Assembly: GCA_009784565.1 (NCBI GenBank)
Contig: WRBL01000016.1
Coordinates: 1 to 40,704 of the forward strand
Source of the DNA: Streptosporangiales bacterium
GTDB lineage: Bacteria; Actinomycetota; Actinomycetes; Streptosporangiales; Streptosporangiaceae
Reading direction: 5' to 3'
DNA length: 40,704 nt
Position 1 is the stretch's first letter. Every line of letters starts with the position of its first letter. Position numbers and translations under genes: made by a program. Shown here one piece after another: positions 15,810 to 25,042 of this stretch. The notes beneath the pieces are model-generated. The model searched no databases. It worked only from the letters and a program-made list of their open reading frames with translations, and was not told where the DNA came from.

Positions 15810-17618
15810 TTGACGGGAAAGAGCCATTCCGCCACCGAAGGTGACCGGTTGCTCATTTCGGTGGCCCGCCATGACTGGATGTGGCTGGCCGGACTCGGTG
15901 CTGGGTCTCTCGCGCTGGCCGGGGCGGCGCTCCTGCTTCCCGCCGCGCTCGGCCGGACCGTGGACGCGGCGGTCGCCCGGTCCGGAAGCGGCGTCTGGGT
16001 CGCGGCCTGCGCGCTGCTCATACTGGTCTTCGCCGTCTCGGAGGCGGCCACCGCGCTGGCCATCGGCATCGCGAGCGCTAACGCCACCGCCCGGCTGCGG
16101 CGTTACCTCTCCGCGCACGCGCTCTCCGTCGGCCACCGGCTGCCCGAACGGGGCGGCGACACGGTGAGCCGCATCGTCGGCAGCGCGCCGGCCGCGGGCG
16201 GCGGGCCCGCCAGCCTGGTCGTGTCCGTCGCGGCGGCCATCCCCCCGGTAGGCGCCCTGGTGGCCCTCGGGCTGATCGACCCGTGGCTGGCGGTGTCCTT
16301 CGTCCTCGTCTTTCCCGCGCTCATCGGCATGCTGCGGCACCTGGCCCGGGACTCCTCGCAGATCGCGGTGGACTACAGCCGCGTCCAGGGCGCGATCACG
16401 GCCCGGCTGCTGGATGCCCTGGCCGGCGCCCGCACCATCGCGGCGGCCGGCACTCAGGGTTTCGAGCGCCGGCGGGTTCTCGCCCTCCTTCCCGAACTCC
16501 GCGGGCACGGATACGCGAACTGGCGCGTGCAGGCCCGCGCGGCCGCGCAGTCGACGATTATCGCCCCGGTGCTCCAGGTCGTCGTCGTGGCCGTCGCCGG
16601 CCTGGAACTCTCCCGGCACCACCTCACTCCCGGCGGCCTGACCGCCGCCAGCCAGTACGCGGTGCTGGCCACCGGAATCGGGGCGACCACCGCCATGGTG
16701 GCCCGGCTCGGCGTCGCCCGCGGCGGCGCCCGCCGGGTAGCCGAACTGCTAGCGGTCCCGGCCCCGGAATACGGCACGCTGACGAATCCCGCGGGGACCG
16801 AAGACCCTCCCCAGGGAAACACTTCCTACCGCGGAAGGCACCGGAAGCCCCGGAAAGACGGGATAGACGGGAAACACGGCGAGCTGGCACTCCAGGGCGT
16901 GACGGTGCGGCGGGGCGGGCAGTCCGTACTCCGCGACCTGGACCTGGTCGTTCCCGGCGGGGCCGCCGTGGCCATCGTGGGCAAGTCCGGAGCGGGCAAG
17001 TCGACGCTGGCCGAGCTGGCCGGCCGGCTGGCCGACCCGGACGAGGGCACTATCCGCCTCGGCGGAACCGAACTGCGGCGGCTGACCCGCGCCGCCCTGC
17101 GGGAGTCGGTGGTGTACGCCTTCGAGCGGCCCTTCCCGTTCGGAGCGACCCCGGCCGAGGCCATCGGGTTCGGCGCCTCTCCGCTGGCCGTTCCCGAGAT
17201 CACGACGGCCGCGGAGGCCGCTGCGGCCTCAACGTTCATCGAGCGGCTTCCCCGGGGCTATGACACCGCGCTCGACGGGGCGCCCCTGTCCGGCGGTGAG
17301 ATGCAGCGACTGGGGCTGGCCCGCGCGTTCGCCCGCGCGGCGGACGCCCGGCTTCTCGTCCTCGACGACGCCACCTCCAGCCTGGACACGGTCACCGAGA
17401 TGCTGGTCAGCCGGACGGTCACGGAGCGGCTGCGCGGCCGTACCCGCCTGATCGTCGCGCACCGGGCGACGACGGCTGCCCGGGCCGACCTGGTCGCCTG
17501 GCTCGACGAGGGCCGGATCCGCGCTCTCGCCCCGCACGACCGCCTGTGGCGGGACCCGTACTACCGTTCCCTGTTCGGCGTCGAGGCGGAGATCCCGGCC
17601 ACGGGAGAGCGATGCTGA
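15810..17618 (+). CDS. lanthipeptide ABC exporter half-transporter (RamA-like)
   Basis: 602 residues if the TTG at 15810 is used; an AGGA lies nine bases upstream. The N-terminal half is an ABC-exporter membrane domain (about six helices within residues 20-310) and the C-terminal half a nucleotide-binding domain. Walker A is GKSGAGKST, the signature LSGGEMQRL, Walker B LLVLDDATSSLD and the H-loop IVAHR. The Q-loop position reads YAFERP, with Glu in place of Gln. It should pair with the next gene as a heterodimer exporting the modified peptide, as RamA/RamB do for SapB. No protease domain is present, so leader removal must happen elsewhere. Its last bases overlap the next start (ATGCTGA). Confidence 0.9.
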   Translation: MTGKSHSATEGDRLLISVARHDWMWLAGLGAGSLALAGAALLLPAALGRTVDAAVARSGSGVWVAACALLILVFAVSEAATALAIGIASANATARLRRYLSAHALSVGHRLPERGGDTVSRIVGSAPAAGGGPASLVVSVAAAIPPVGALVALGLIDPWLAVSFVLVFPALIGMLRHLARDSSQIAVDYSRVQGAITARLLDALAGARTIAAAGTQGFERRRVLALLPELRGHGYANWRVQARAAAQSTIIAPVLQVVVVAVAGLELSRHHLTPGGLTAASQYAVLATGIGATTAMVARLGVARGGARRVAELLAVPAPEYGTLTNPAGTEDPPQGNTSYRGRHRKPRKDGIDGKHGELALQGVTVRRGGQSVLRDLDLVVPGGAAVAIVGKSGAGKSTLAELAGRLADPDEGTIRLGGTELRRLTRAALRESVVYAFERPFPFGATPAEAIGFGASPLAVPEITTAAEAAAASTFIERLPRGYDTALDGAPLSGGEMQRLGLARAFARAADARLLVLDDATSSLDTVTEMLVSRTVTERLRGRTRLIVAHRATTAARADLVAWLDEGRIRALAPHDRLWRDPYYRSLFGVEAEIPATGERC

Positions 17619-19336
17619 TCCGTCATCTCCGCGCCCGCCGGGCGGATCTGGCCTGGCTGGCCGCCTGGTCACTCGTGCAGTCGCTCCCCTCCCTGGCCTC
17701 CGGCTGGTCAATGGCCCAGGCCACCCGCTGGTTCCTCGCCGGGCGGGTCATGCCCGGGCTGGCGTGGCTCGCCCTGTACGCGGCGGCGGCGGGGGTCGGA
17801 GCGATCGGGGCCCGGCAGTCCTATCTGCGCGTGGGGATGATCGTGGAACCGCTCCGGGACGACCTGGTCGCCGCGGTGGTGACCGGCGCTCTCGACCGGT
17901 CCACCGCCGGCAGCGCCCCGCTGGCCGACACCCGCTCGGTCGCCCGCCTCACCCATCAGGCCGAGATCATCCGCGACTCCGCCGCCGGACTGCTGGCGGT
18001 CACCAGTTCGTTCGCGCTGACCATGATCAGCACCGTGGCCGGGCTCGTCACCCTGGTCCCGGCGACGCTGCCGTACGTGATCCCGCCGCTGGTGGCGGCG
18101 GGGGTACTGCTGCGACTGCTGCTGCGGCCCACGATCACGCGGCAGCGGGCATCGCTGCTGACCGAGGAGCGGGTATCCGAGGAGGTCTCCCGGGCGGTCA
18201 CCGGCGTCCGGGACGTCACCGCGTGCGGGGCCGAGGAACCGGTCCTGTCCGGGCTCGCGGACACGATCGAACTGCAGGCCGCGGCGGCGCGCTCAGCCAC
18301 GCGAATCAGTTCGGTCCGTGTCCTGTGCCTGGCCGTCGGAGGCTGGCTGCCGCTCGTGCTCGTGCTGACGGCGACGCCGTCGATGCTCGCCCAGGGTGTC
18401 TCGGCCGGCGCCATCATCGGGGTCATCACCTACATCACCGGCAGCATGCGGGTCGCGCTGTATACCGCCTCCCAGGGCGTGGGCAACGGCCTGGTCCGCC
18501 TCTATGTCACCTACGACCGGATCCGGAGCACGGGCGGCGCCGTCAGGGTCCCCCGCCAGCGGGACGCCGGCGGCATCCGGCCCGGCCCCGCGGGGGTCCC
18601 GGCGGGGGGAACGTCCTCCGGTCCGCTCAGCATCTCTCTTCGCGACGTGCGGTTCTCCTACGGGCCGCACGCGGCGCCGGTCATCGACGGGCTCAGCCTG
18701 ACCATCCCGGCCGGCGACCATCTCGCGATCGCCGGGCCGAGCGGCATCGGGAAGTCCAGCCTGGCCGGGCTCATCGCGGGAACGCTGGTCCCGGACCGGG
18801 GCGAGATCCGGTTCGGCGGGGTCCCCGTCGGCCGCCTCGGGCGGGAGTGGCGCGTGCTGATCCCGCAGGAGGCGTACGTGTTCGCCGGGACGGTGGAGGA
18901 GAACCTGGCCTATTACCGGCAGGACGGGAAGCGACCGGGCAAGGCGGAAATGGACGCGGCGGCCGAGGAGACCGGCCTGGTGCCGCTGCTGTCGCGGCTA
19001 GGCGGCTACGGCGCGGAGGTCAGCCCGGCCGCCCTGTCGGCCGGGCAGCGGCAGCTGATCGCCCTGACCCGGGCCTACCTGTCGCCCGCCCCGGTCGCGA
19101 TCCTGGACGAGGCCACGTGCTACCTCGACCCGGCGGCCGAGCGCCAGGCGGAGGAGGCGTTCGCCCGCCGCGGCGGCATCCTCATCGTCATCGCCCACCG
19201 CATCACGTCGGCCCGCCGCGCGCGGCGGATCCTGGTACTGGACGGCGTCCAGGCCCGGGTGGGCGATCACGACGACCTGATGGCCGTCTCCTCCATGTAC
19301 CGGGACCTGGCCGGCTACTGGTCCGCCATTCGCTGA
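17612..19336 (+). CDS. lanthipeptide ABC exporter half-transporter (RamB-like)
   Basis: 574 residues from the ATG at 17612, which overlaps the previous stop by seven bases and has GGGAGA just upstream, so translation is coupled. About six membrane helices (residues 10-310) precede a nucleotide-binding domain with Walker A GPSGIGKSS, Q-loop IPQEAY, signature LSAGQRQL, Walker B VAILDEATCYLD and H-loop IVIAHR. These motifs are intact, while its partner has an altered Q-loop, a common asymmetry in heterodimeric exporters. It probably forms the peptide exporter with the preceding gene. Its final 22 bases overlap the 3' end of the minus-strand dynamin-like gene. Confidence 0.9.
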   Translation: MLIRHLRARRADLAWLAAWSLVQSLPSLASGWSMAQATRWFLAGRVMPGLAWLALYAAAAGVGAIGARQSYLRVGMIVEPLRDDLVAAVVTGALDRSTAGSAPLADTRSVARLTHQAEIIRDSAAGLLAVTSSFALTMISTVAGLVTLVPATLPYVIPPLVAAGVLLRLLLRPTITRQRASLLTEERVSEEVSRAVTGVRDVTACGAEEPVLSGLADTIELQAAAARSATRISSVRVLCLAVGGWLPLVLVLTATPSMLAQGVSAGAIIGVITYITGSMRVALYTASQGVGNGLVRLYVTYDRIRSTGGAVRVPRQRDAGGIRPGPAGVPAGGTSSGPLSISLRDVRFSYGPHAAPVIDGLSLTIPAGDHLAIAGPSGIGKSSLAGLIAGTLVPDRGEIRFGGVPVGRLGREWRVLIPQEAYVFAGTVEENLAYYRQDGKRPGKAEMDAAAEETGLVPLLSRLGGYGAEVSPAALSAGQRQLIALTRAYLSPAPVAILDEATCYLDPAAERQAEEAFARRGGILIVIAHRITSARRARRILVLDGVQARVGDHDDLMAVSSMYRDLAGYWSAIR

Positions 19337-21192
19337 TCGTTCCCGCGGGCGATGGCGAGTTCGCGGCGGAAGCGCTCGTAGGCGGCTAGTTCCCGGCCGG
19401 CCGGGGCGAGGACCAGGTTGCGGGCCACGGTCGTCACGCGGCCGCGCAGCGCGCCCTCGGCGAAGCGGCGTTCATGCTCGGCGGCGCCGTCGGCCAGGTT
19501 CCGGCAGGCCAGGGAGGTCAGCCAGCCGAGGAGCAGCGCCGCCACGACCACCGCCGCCAGCCCGATGACCCAGAACCGGCCTCCGAGCCCGCCGAACCCT
19601 CCGAAGCCGTGCGTCACCCCGGCCGCGACCGCCCCGGTCAGCGCCGCCACCGCGATGACCAGCAGGAGCCGCTGCCACGCGGCGGCCAGCCGCCAGGACC
19701 CCGGCACCGCCGTGCTCTCGGGGTCGGGCAGGCGCGTGGCCTCGGCCAGCCCGGGGGGCACCTCGTCCGCCCGCGACCGCGCCGCGCGGCGCACCGCGCC
19801 GGGCCACGGCTCGGGCAGCCGTCCGCCCGCCGCGTCGGCGAAGGCGGTGACGGCGTTGTCCACCTCGGACTGCGGCGCCAGCCCGGCCGCGGAGGAAGCG
19901 GTGCCCGGCGCGGAACCGGAACGCCGGAAGAGCCGGGCCGGCGGCCAGCCCGTGAACCGGGCGGCCTGGGCCTCCCGGACGCCGGCCCGGTGGTCGGCCA
20001 CCGCGGACAGCCCGGAGGCGTCGGCCAGCGACCCGATCAGGACGGAGGCCGTCTCCGGCGGCACGTTCGCGGCCAGTTCCTCGGGCTCCGGCTCGCGCCC
20101 GGCGGGGTCCGCCGGGAGCGCGTCCTCCCAGGGCGGCCGGTTCCGCTCGGTCCGCAATTCGGCCAGTTCCTCCGCGGTCATCTCCCACGGCGGCTTGGCG
20201 ACAGCGGAGGCCCCATCGGCACTGGTCCCCAGCGCCTGCGAAGTACCCTCCGCGGGCGCTATAGCGACACCGTCGGTCCCGTTGCGGGCGATGACGCTGG
20301 CGGGGGCGGGGGCGGCGACCGGGGCGGGAAGGGCGGCGGGGGCAGCGGGGGCAGCGGCCGGGCCGCCGTCGTAGGCGGCGTAGCGGGCGCCGACAGCGTC
20401 GATGTCGGCGGCGATCCGCTCCGCGGCCGCGCTGCTGGCCGCGATCGCGTCGGCCAGCAGCCCGCGCAGGCCGTCCAGGCCGGAACCGGTGCGGGCCGAG
20501 ACCGAGTGCAGCCAGGCGTCGTCCAGTCCCTCCGACTCCAGGAGCCGTCCCAGGTCCTCGAGACAGTCCTCGGCCTGCGAATCGGTGAGCGTGTCGGTCT
20601 GGTTGAGGACCACGGTGAACAGGCCCGAGTGCCCGGCCAGCGGGACCAGGTACCGGTCGTGGACGGCGGCGTCCGCGTACTTCTGCGGGTCGAGCACCCA
20701 GATCAGCATGTCGGCCTGCTTGCTGATCCGGTCCACCGCCGCCGCCGAGGAGGTGACGACGGAGTCGTGATCGGGCAGGTCGAGCAGGACCAGGCCGTGC
20801 AGTTCGGCCTCGCCCGCGTCCAGGACGCTGGCCCGCTCGTACCGGTGGCGGCGGTCGACGCCGAGCCAGTCCAGCAGCGGCGCCGCGCCCTCCATTCCCC
20901 ACACGCAGGCATGCACGTCACGGGTGGTGGGGCGGGTCACCCCCGGCACCGAGAAGGTCGCCCCGGACAGGGCGTTGAACAGGGTGGACTTGCCGCTGCC
21001 GGTGCCGCCCGCGATCGCGACCACGGTGTGCCCGGCCGACAGCCGGAGCCGTTCGCCGCTGCGGCGCAGCACGTCCTCGGATTCGGTGAGCAGACCGGGG
21101 TCGAACCCTTCGCGGGCCCGCCCGATCCTGGTCAGCTCGGCCAGCGCCTCGAGGCGCTCGGGCAGGTAGGCGTCGCTCGTGACCGCGTTCAC
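19315..21192 (-). CDS. dynamin-like GTPase with two C-terminal membrane helices (DynB-type)
   Basis: 625 residues from a GTG at 21192. GTPase motifs near the N-terminus are the P-loop GGTGSGKST, the G2 region RPTTRD, G3 LLDLPDHDS and G4 NQTD. A Pro/Ala-rich linker follows (about 270-320), then a helical region. Two close membrane helices lie near the end (about 515-570: LLLVIAVAALTGAVAAG and WVIGLAAVVVAALLLGW) before a basic tail. It overlaps the upstream GTPase by the four bases GTGA. Paired, co-expressed dynamin-like proteins of this kind (DynA/DynB) act at sporulation septa in Streptomyces. Assignment to DynB rather than to a related YfjP-like GTPase is inference. Its 3' end overlaps the convergent transporter gene. 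Confidence 0.75.
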   Translation of the reverse strand: MNAVTSDAYLPERLEALAELTRIGRAREGFDPGLLTESEDVLRRSGERLRLSAGHTVVAIAGGTGSGKSTLFNALSGATFSVPGVTRPTTRDVHACVWGMEGAAPLLDWLGVDRRHRYERASVLDAGEAELHGLVLLDLPDHDSVVTSSAAAVDRISKQADMLIWVLDPQKYADAAVHDRYLVPLAGHSGLFTVVLNQTDTLTDSQAEDCLEDLGRLLESEGLDDAWLHSVSARTGSGLDGLRGLLADAIAASSAAAERIAADIDAVGARYAAYDGGPAAAPAAPAALPAPVAAPAPASVIARNGTDGVAIAPAEGTSQALGTSADGASAVAKPPWEMTAEELAELRTERNRPPWEDALPADPAGREPEPEELAANVPPETASVLIGSLADASGLSAVADHRAGVREAQAARFTGWPPARLFRRSGSAPGTASSAAGLAPQSEVDNAVTAFADAAGGRLPEPWPGAVRRAARSRADEVPPGLAEATRLPDPESTAVPGSWRLAAAWQRLLLVIAVAALTGAVAAGVTHGFGGFGGLGGRFWVIGLAAVVVAALLLGWLTSLACRNLADGAAEHERRFAEGALRGRVTTVARNLVLAPAGRELAAYERFRRELAIARGNDQRMADQ

Positions 21193-23030
21193 CGGGCCGC
21201 CTCCAGCGCGTACCCGGCCTGGTAGAGGCGGACCGCGGCGATCGGGTCGACCGCTCCGGCCTCGTCCAGGAGCGCGGTGAACCGCAGCAGTTCGGCGTCC
21301 AGCAGCAGCCGGGTGCGCTCGTTCAGGTCCGTCCGGGCCGTGTCGATAAGCCGGGCGGCGGGCGCCGCGCCGAGCGCCGCTTCCAGGTGCCGCCGCGGCG
21401 CGGTCACGATGTCGTCGCCGGAGTCGCTGCCGTCGGCCAGTACCGCTGTCATCGCGATCAGGGTAAGCGGCCCGGCGGGCGCTCCGCCTCCCGCCTCGAC
21501 CTGCCGGGCGGTGCGGGCTTCCCATTCGGATACCGCCGGCCCGGCCTGGACGGGCAGTTCTTCCCCCGAACGGATCAGGCCGTCTCCCCCGCTCCCGTCT
21601 TCCTCTCCGGCTTCGGAAACGGCCGGAAAGCCGAACGTGTCCGCGAAGATCCGTTCGGTATGACGGGTTTGCTCCCGGGTTTCGCGGGCGGCGTCCAGCA
21701 GGGCGGCGCCGGCCGGCTCGGCCCGCCAGGCGCCGGTCACCCGCTCGGCCGCGCGGCCGGCGACGGCGGCGGCCAGGGCGGCGACGGCGTCGCGCAGCGC
21801 GGCGCCGTACAGCGCCGCCCGCGGTTCGCCGGACGGGGTGCGGTTCCGGCGGGCCTTGCGGCCCGGGCGCTTGCCCCGCAGTTCGGTCTCCAGGTCGCCG
21901 CTTCCGGCGTAGTCCCGCCAGCGGGCGGCTACCTCGCCGCCGAGCAGCCGGGCCCCGGCGGTCGCGGTGGCGAACTCGGACCGCGCGGTCAGGTAGGCCG
22001 ACTCGGCCTCGCCGCGCAGCCGGGCGGCCAGTTCGGCCTGGGCGTCGATGTGCCGGGCCAGCTCGGGGACCCGGGTCCTGAAGGTGTCCAGGGTGCCCGC
22101 CATGGTCTGGCTCAGCACCGCGACCCGGCGATCGGCCTGGCGCCCGGTGTCGGTGAGCCATTCCTTCACCGGAGCGTAGATCTCCTCCGGGAGCATCCCG
22201 TCATCGAGTTCGGTCTGCGGAATGGTGAACCGCCGGGCGGGCTCGATTCCGTTCGCCGCCAGCATCGCGCCGAAGTGCCCGGTCAGCTCGGCGGTGTGCC
22301 CGGGCGGCACCCGGGACAGGACGACGCCCAGGGCCGCGCCGCGGTCCCGGGCGTGCCGCAGGACCTCCCAGACGGGGGCGTCGGCGTAGCGGGTGGCGCT
22401 GGTCATGAAGAGCCACAGGTCGGAGGCGTCGAGGAACTGATAGGCGAAGGCCCGGTGGGATGCCGCGACCGAGTCGATGTCGGGAGTGTCCAGCAGCGCG
22501 ATGCCCCGGGGCATCTCCTCGATCGCGGCCAGGACGAGCAGGCCGTCCTGGCCCGGGCGGGCCAGTCCCTCCTGGCGGACCCGCGGCATGGTGGGCAGGA
22601 AGACGTTCTCGGCGAACCAGCCCATCTCGTCCGGGTGGCAGGCCAGCACCGGCGAGTTGGTGGTGGGGCGGCGCACGCCGGTCAGGCTCACCTTGGTGCC
22701 GACGATGCTGTTGACCAGGGTGGACTTTCCCGCGCCGGTGGAGCCGACCAGCGCGACCAGGATCGGGGCCGCGGACTGGCGGACTCTCGGCAGCAGGTAG
22801 TCGTCGATCTGGGTGACGATCTTGGCCCGCTCGGCCGTCACGTCCCCGGTTCCGGGGACGTCGAACACGAGGGGGAGCGAGGCGACCCGCTGGCGCAGGT
22901 TCAGCAGGGCCGACTCAAGCTGCTGTGCGTCGACCCGGGCCTGGGGCTCATCGGCCCCTGCGTCGGGCATGCTTTCCGGCTCGGCCACGGAATCGACTCT
23001 ATCCGCCGATTCCGCCGGTTCCGTTCCCAT
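21189..23030 (-). CDS. dynamin-like GTPase (DynA-type partner)
   Basis: About 613 residues from the ATG at 23030. The GTPase region has the P-loop GSTGAGKST (about residue 95), G2 VRRPTT, and G3 LLDTPDID. A standard N/TKxD G4 is not visible; the equivalent strand reads [10 protein letters not shown] long helical region follows, with no clear membrane segment. This start lies within the 3' end of the cysG-like gene (32-base overlap); a GTG at 23039 and a TTG at 23072 are alternatives, none with a strong ribosome site. Four-base overlap with the next GTPase implies equal production. Two adjacent dynamin-like GTPases suggest a membrane-remodelling pair like DynA/DynB; family membership is clearer than function. 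Confidence 0.72.
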   Translation of the reverse strand: MGTEPAESADRVDSVAEPESMPDAGADEPQARVDAQQLESALLNLRQRVASLPLVFDVPGTGDVTAERAKIVTQIDDYLLPRVRQSAAPILVALVGSTGAGKSTLVNSIVGTKVSLTGVRRPTTNSPVLACHPDEMGWFAENVFLPTMPRVRQEGLARPGQDGLLVLAAIEEMPRGIALLDTPDIDSVAASHRAFAYQFLDASDLWLFMTSATRYADAPVWEVLRHARDRGAALGVVLSRVPPGHTAELTGHFGAMLAANGIEPARRFTIPQTELDDGMLPEEIYAPVKEWLTDTGRQADRRVAVLSQTMAGTLDTFRTRVPELARHIDAQAELAARLRGEAESAYLTARSEFATATAGARLLGGEVAARWRDYAGSGDLETELRGKRPGRKARRNRTPSGEPRAALYGAALRDAVAALAAAVAGRAAERVTGAWRAEPAGAALLDAARETREQTRHTERIFADTFGFPAVSEAGEEDGSGGDGLIRSGEELPVQAGPAVSEWEARTARQVEAGGGAPAGPLTLIAMTAVLADGSDSGDDIVTAPRRHLEAALGAAPAARLIDTARTDLNERTRLLLDAELLRFTALLDEAGAVDPIAAVRLYQAGYALEAAR

Positions 23031-24309
23031 CGCCCCCACTTTCCGGTAACAGCTCCCGCGCGAGTTCCTCAAGCTCCGCCGCGACCGCGGCCACCTCGCC
23101 GATCACCGTGATGGCGGGCGGCCGGATCCCTTCGCGCGCGATGTCTTCGGCGACCCTCCCTAGAGTCGACCGAACGGCGCGCTGCGTCGGCATCGTACCG
23201 TCCGCGATCACCGAAACGGGGGACCCCGACGGGCGTCCGTTCATCATGAGCGCGTCGGCGACCGCGCCGATGCGCTCCACTCCCATCATCAGGATGATGG
23301 TGCCGTCATCGCGCCCGATCGCCTCCCAGTCGACGGTGGAACGCGGATCGCCCGGCGCCACGTGGGCGGAGATGACGTGGAAGGACTGGGTGACGCCGCG
23401 GTGGGTGACCGGCAGTCCGGCGCTGGTGGGCACGCCGATGGCGCTGGTGATACCGGGGACCACGGTGACCGGCACCCCGGCCCGCAGGCAGGCCAGCATC
23501 TCCTCGCCGCCCCGGCCGAAGACGAACGGGTCCCCGCCCTTCAGCCGGACCACGAACTTCCCGTCCTTGGCGTGCGTGACGAGCGCGTCGTTGATCTCGT
23601 CCTGGGGCATGGCCCGTCCGTAAGGGATCTTCGACGCGTCGATGACCGTCACGTCCGGAGACAGGTCGTCCAGAAGTTCCCGGGGGCCCAGGTGGTCGGC
23701 GACCACCACGTCGGCCTCGGCCAGCAGCCGCCGCCCCCTCACGGTGATCAGGCCCGGGTCCCCGGGGCCGCCGCCGACCAGGGCCACGCCCGCCGGGCGC
23801 TTGCGGTGATGCCGCGCGCTGATCTCGCCCGACGCCAGTTTCGAGGTCACCGCGTCCCGGATGGCGGCGCTGTGGCGGGGGTCTCCGCTCAGCACCCCCA
23901 CCGTCGCCCCGCCCTCGGCGCCGGCCGCCGGCGTCCAGGCGCTGGAACTGGCCGCGTCGTCCGCGCGCGAGCACCAGATCCGGTTCTCTTCCGCCTCGGC
24001 CGCGACCGCCGCGTTGACCTCCGACGGCCCGGCGGCCGCGCAGACCAGCCAGGCGCCGACGCAGTCCCCGGCGGCGTAGGGGCGCTGATGCCAGGTGATG
24101 CGGCCGGCGGCGGCGAGGTCTTCCAGGGCCGGGGTGACCTCCGGGGACACCAGCAGGACGTCGGCCCCGGCGGCGAGAAGCCTCGGGACCCGGCGCGCGG
24201 CGACCTCCCCGCCGCCGATCACCGCGACCCGGCGGCCCTGCAGTCGCAGGCCGAGCAGGTAGGCCTCGTCCTGTGATCCGGTCACTGATGCCTCTCCGGT
24301 CGTGTTCAT
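22999..24309 (-). CDS. cysG: siroheme synthase-like protein (CysG: dehydrogenase domain plus uroporphyrinogen-III C-methyltransferase)
   Basis: 436 residues. The N-terminal NAD-binding domain ([13 protein letters not shown], about 27-40) is that of precorrin-2 dehydrogenase/ferrochelatase. The C-terminal half (about 175-420) is a SAM methyltransferase with [30 protein letters not shown] and [12 protein letters not shown], which makes precorrin-2 from uroporphyrinogen III. The methylase motifs look intact. In the N-domain the usual AATDD stretch reads CAAAGP (residues 90-95), so the Asp used for dehydrogenation and chelation is missing; this half may be impaired. The ATG at 24309 lacks a ribosome site, with a TACTTT box nine bases upstream. 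It follows the cobH-like gene by 55 bases. Confidence 0.88.
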   Translation of the reverse strand: MNTTGEASVTGSQDEAYLLGLRLQGRRVAVIGGGEVAARRVPRLLAAGADVLLVSPEVTPALEDLAAAGRITWHQRPYAAGDCVGAWLVCAAAGPSEVNAAVAAEAEENRIWCSRADDAASSSAWTPAAGAEGGATVGVLSGDPRHSAAIRDAVTSKLASGEISARHHRKRPAGVALVGGGPGDPGLITVRGRRLLAEADVVVADHLGPRELLDDLSPDVTVIDASKIPYGRAMPQDEINDALVTHAKDGKFVVRLKGGDPFVFGRGGEEMLACLRAGVPVTVVPGITSAIGVPTSAGLPVTHRGVTQSFHVISAHVAPGDPRSTVDWEAIGRDDGTIILMMGVERIGAVADALMMNGRPSGSPVSVIADGTMPTQRAVRSTLGRVAEDIAREGIRPPAITVIGEVAAVAAELEELARELLPESGGDGNGTGGIGG

Positions 24310-24318
24310 ATCGGAATG

Positions 24319-24324
24319 AAAGTA
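24319..24324 (-). promoter_or_regulatory. possible -10 element TACTTT before the cysG-like gene
   Basis: On the minus strand TACTTT (TANNNT) is followed by nine bases and the ATG at 24309. No Shine-Dalgarno sequence is present, so a nearly leaderless transcript is possible. No -35 is recognised. Confidence 0.3.
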
Positions 24325-24364
24325 CCCGAGAGGCGAGCGGGGAACGCGCGCGGCCCGTGCCTGG

Positions 24365-25042
24365 TCAGTTGCGTGGCGCGGTCCGGAGCGACTGGGCGTC
24401 CCGGGGGGTCCCCGCCGCGATCGCCACCCGCAGCAGCGCGCCGAACGCCGCCGACGCGACCGCGGGGCCGCCCTTCTCCGAAATGTTGGACAGGCAGGGA
24501 ACGTTGCTGTCCCGCAGCGTCTGCTTGGCCTCCGCGGCGCCGTTCAGGCCCACGGGGACGCCGATGACCAGCGCCGGGTGGGTGAAACGGCCGAGAATCT
24601 CCTCGATGGCGCCGGGGGCGCTGCCCACGACCCAGACGGCGCCGGGACCCGATTCGGCGAATCCCAGGCGGACGCCGGCCGCGGACGGGGAGATGCCGGC
24701 CGTCCGGGCCAGCCGCGCGGCCAGGGGCTCGGCGGCCTTGCAGATGACCTCGCAGCCGATCCCGGCGGCCACCATGGCCGAGTCCGCGACGACGGGGGCG
24801 CCGTACCGCAGCGCGGACACCCCGGCGGACAGGACGTGCTCGTCGCAGACCAGGTCGTGTACGTAGTCGAAGTCAGCGGTGGCGCACACGACCGCCTCGG
24901 TTACCGCACGAGTCAGCGGAGGCAGCACGCTGAGGTCAATCCGGGATCGCAGAACGCGGTATGCCTCGACCGTCGCCGGATCGGCAACGGTCGACTGGCC
25001 ACCGTCGTCCTGACCGGTGACAGCAGAAGGACCCTGTGTCAT
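24365..25042 (-). CDS. cobH: precorrin-8X methylmutase family protein (CobH/CbiC) with altered active site
   Basis: 225 residues matching the CobH/CbiC fold: SRIDLSVLPPLTRAVTEAVV, ATADFDYVHDLV, GAPVVADSAMVAAGI, VWVVGSAPGAIEEI, VIGVPVGLNGAAEAK and SEKGGPAVA. This enzyme moves the C-11 methyl group to C-12 to make hydrogenobyrinate/cobyrinate in B12 synthesis. The conserved catalytic histidine (normally V-I-H-x-[ST]-[AG]-D) is Cys53 here (VVCATAD). It is the first gene of a minus-strand run with the cysG-like gene and the two GTPases. No cobalamin riboswitch motif was seen upstream. It could be a diverged methylmutase or an inactive relative. Confidence 0.85.
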   Translation of the reverse strand: MTQGPSAVTGQDDGGQSTVADPATVEAYRVLRSRIDLSVLPPLTRAVTEAVVCATADFDYVHDLVCDEHVLSAGVSALRYGAPVVADSAMVAAGIGCEVICKAAEPLAARLARTAGISPSAAGVRLGFAESGPGAVWVVGSAPGAIEEILGRFTHPALVIGVPVGLNGAAEAKQTLRDSNVPCLSNISEKGGPAVASAAFGALLRVAIAAGTPRDAQSLRTAPRN

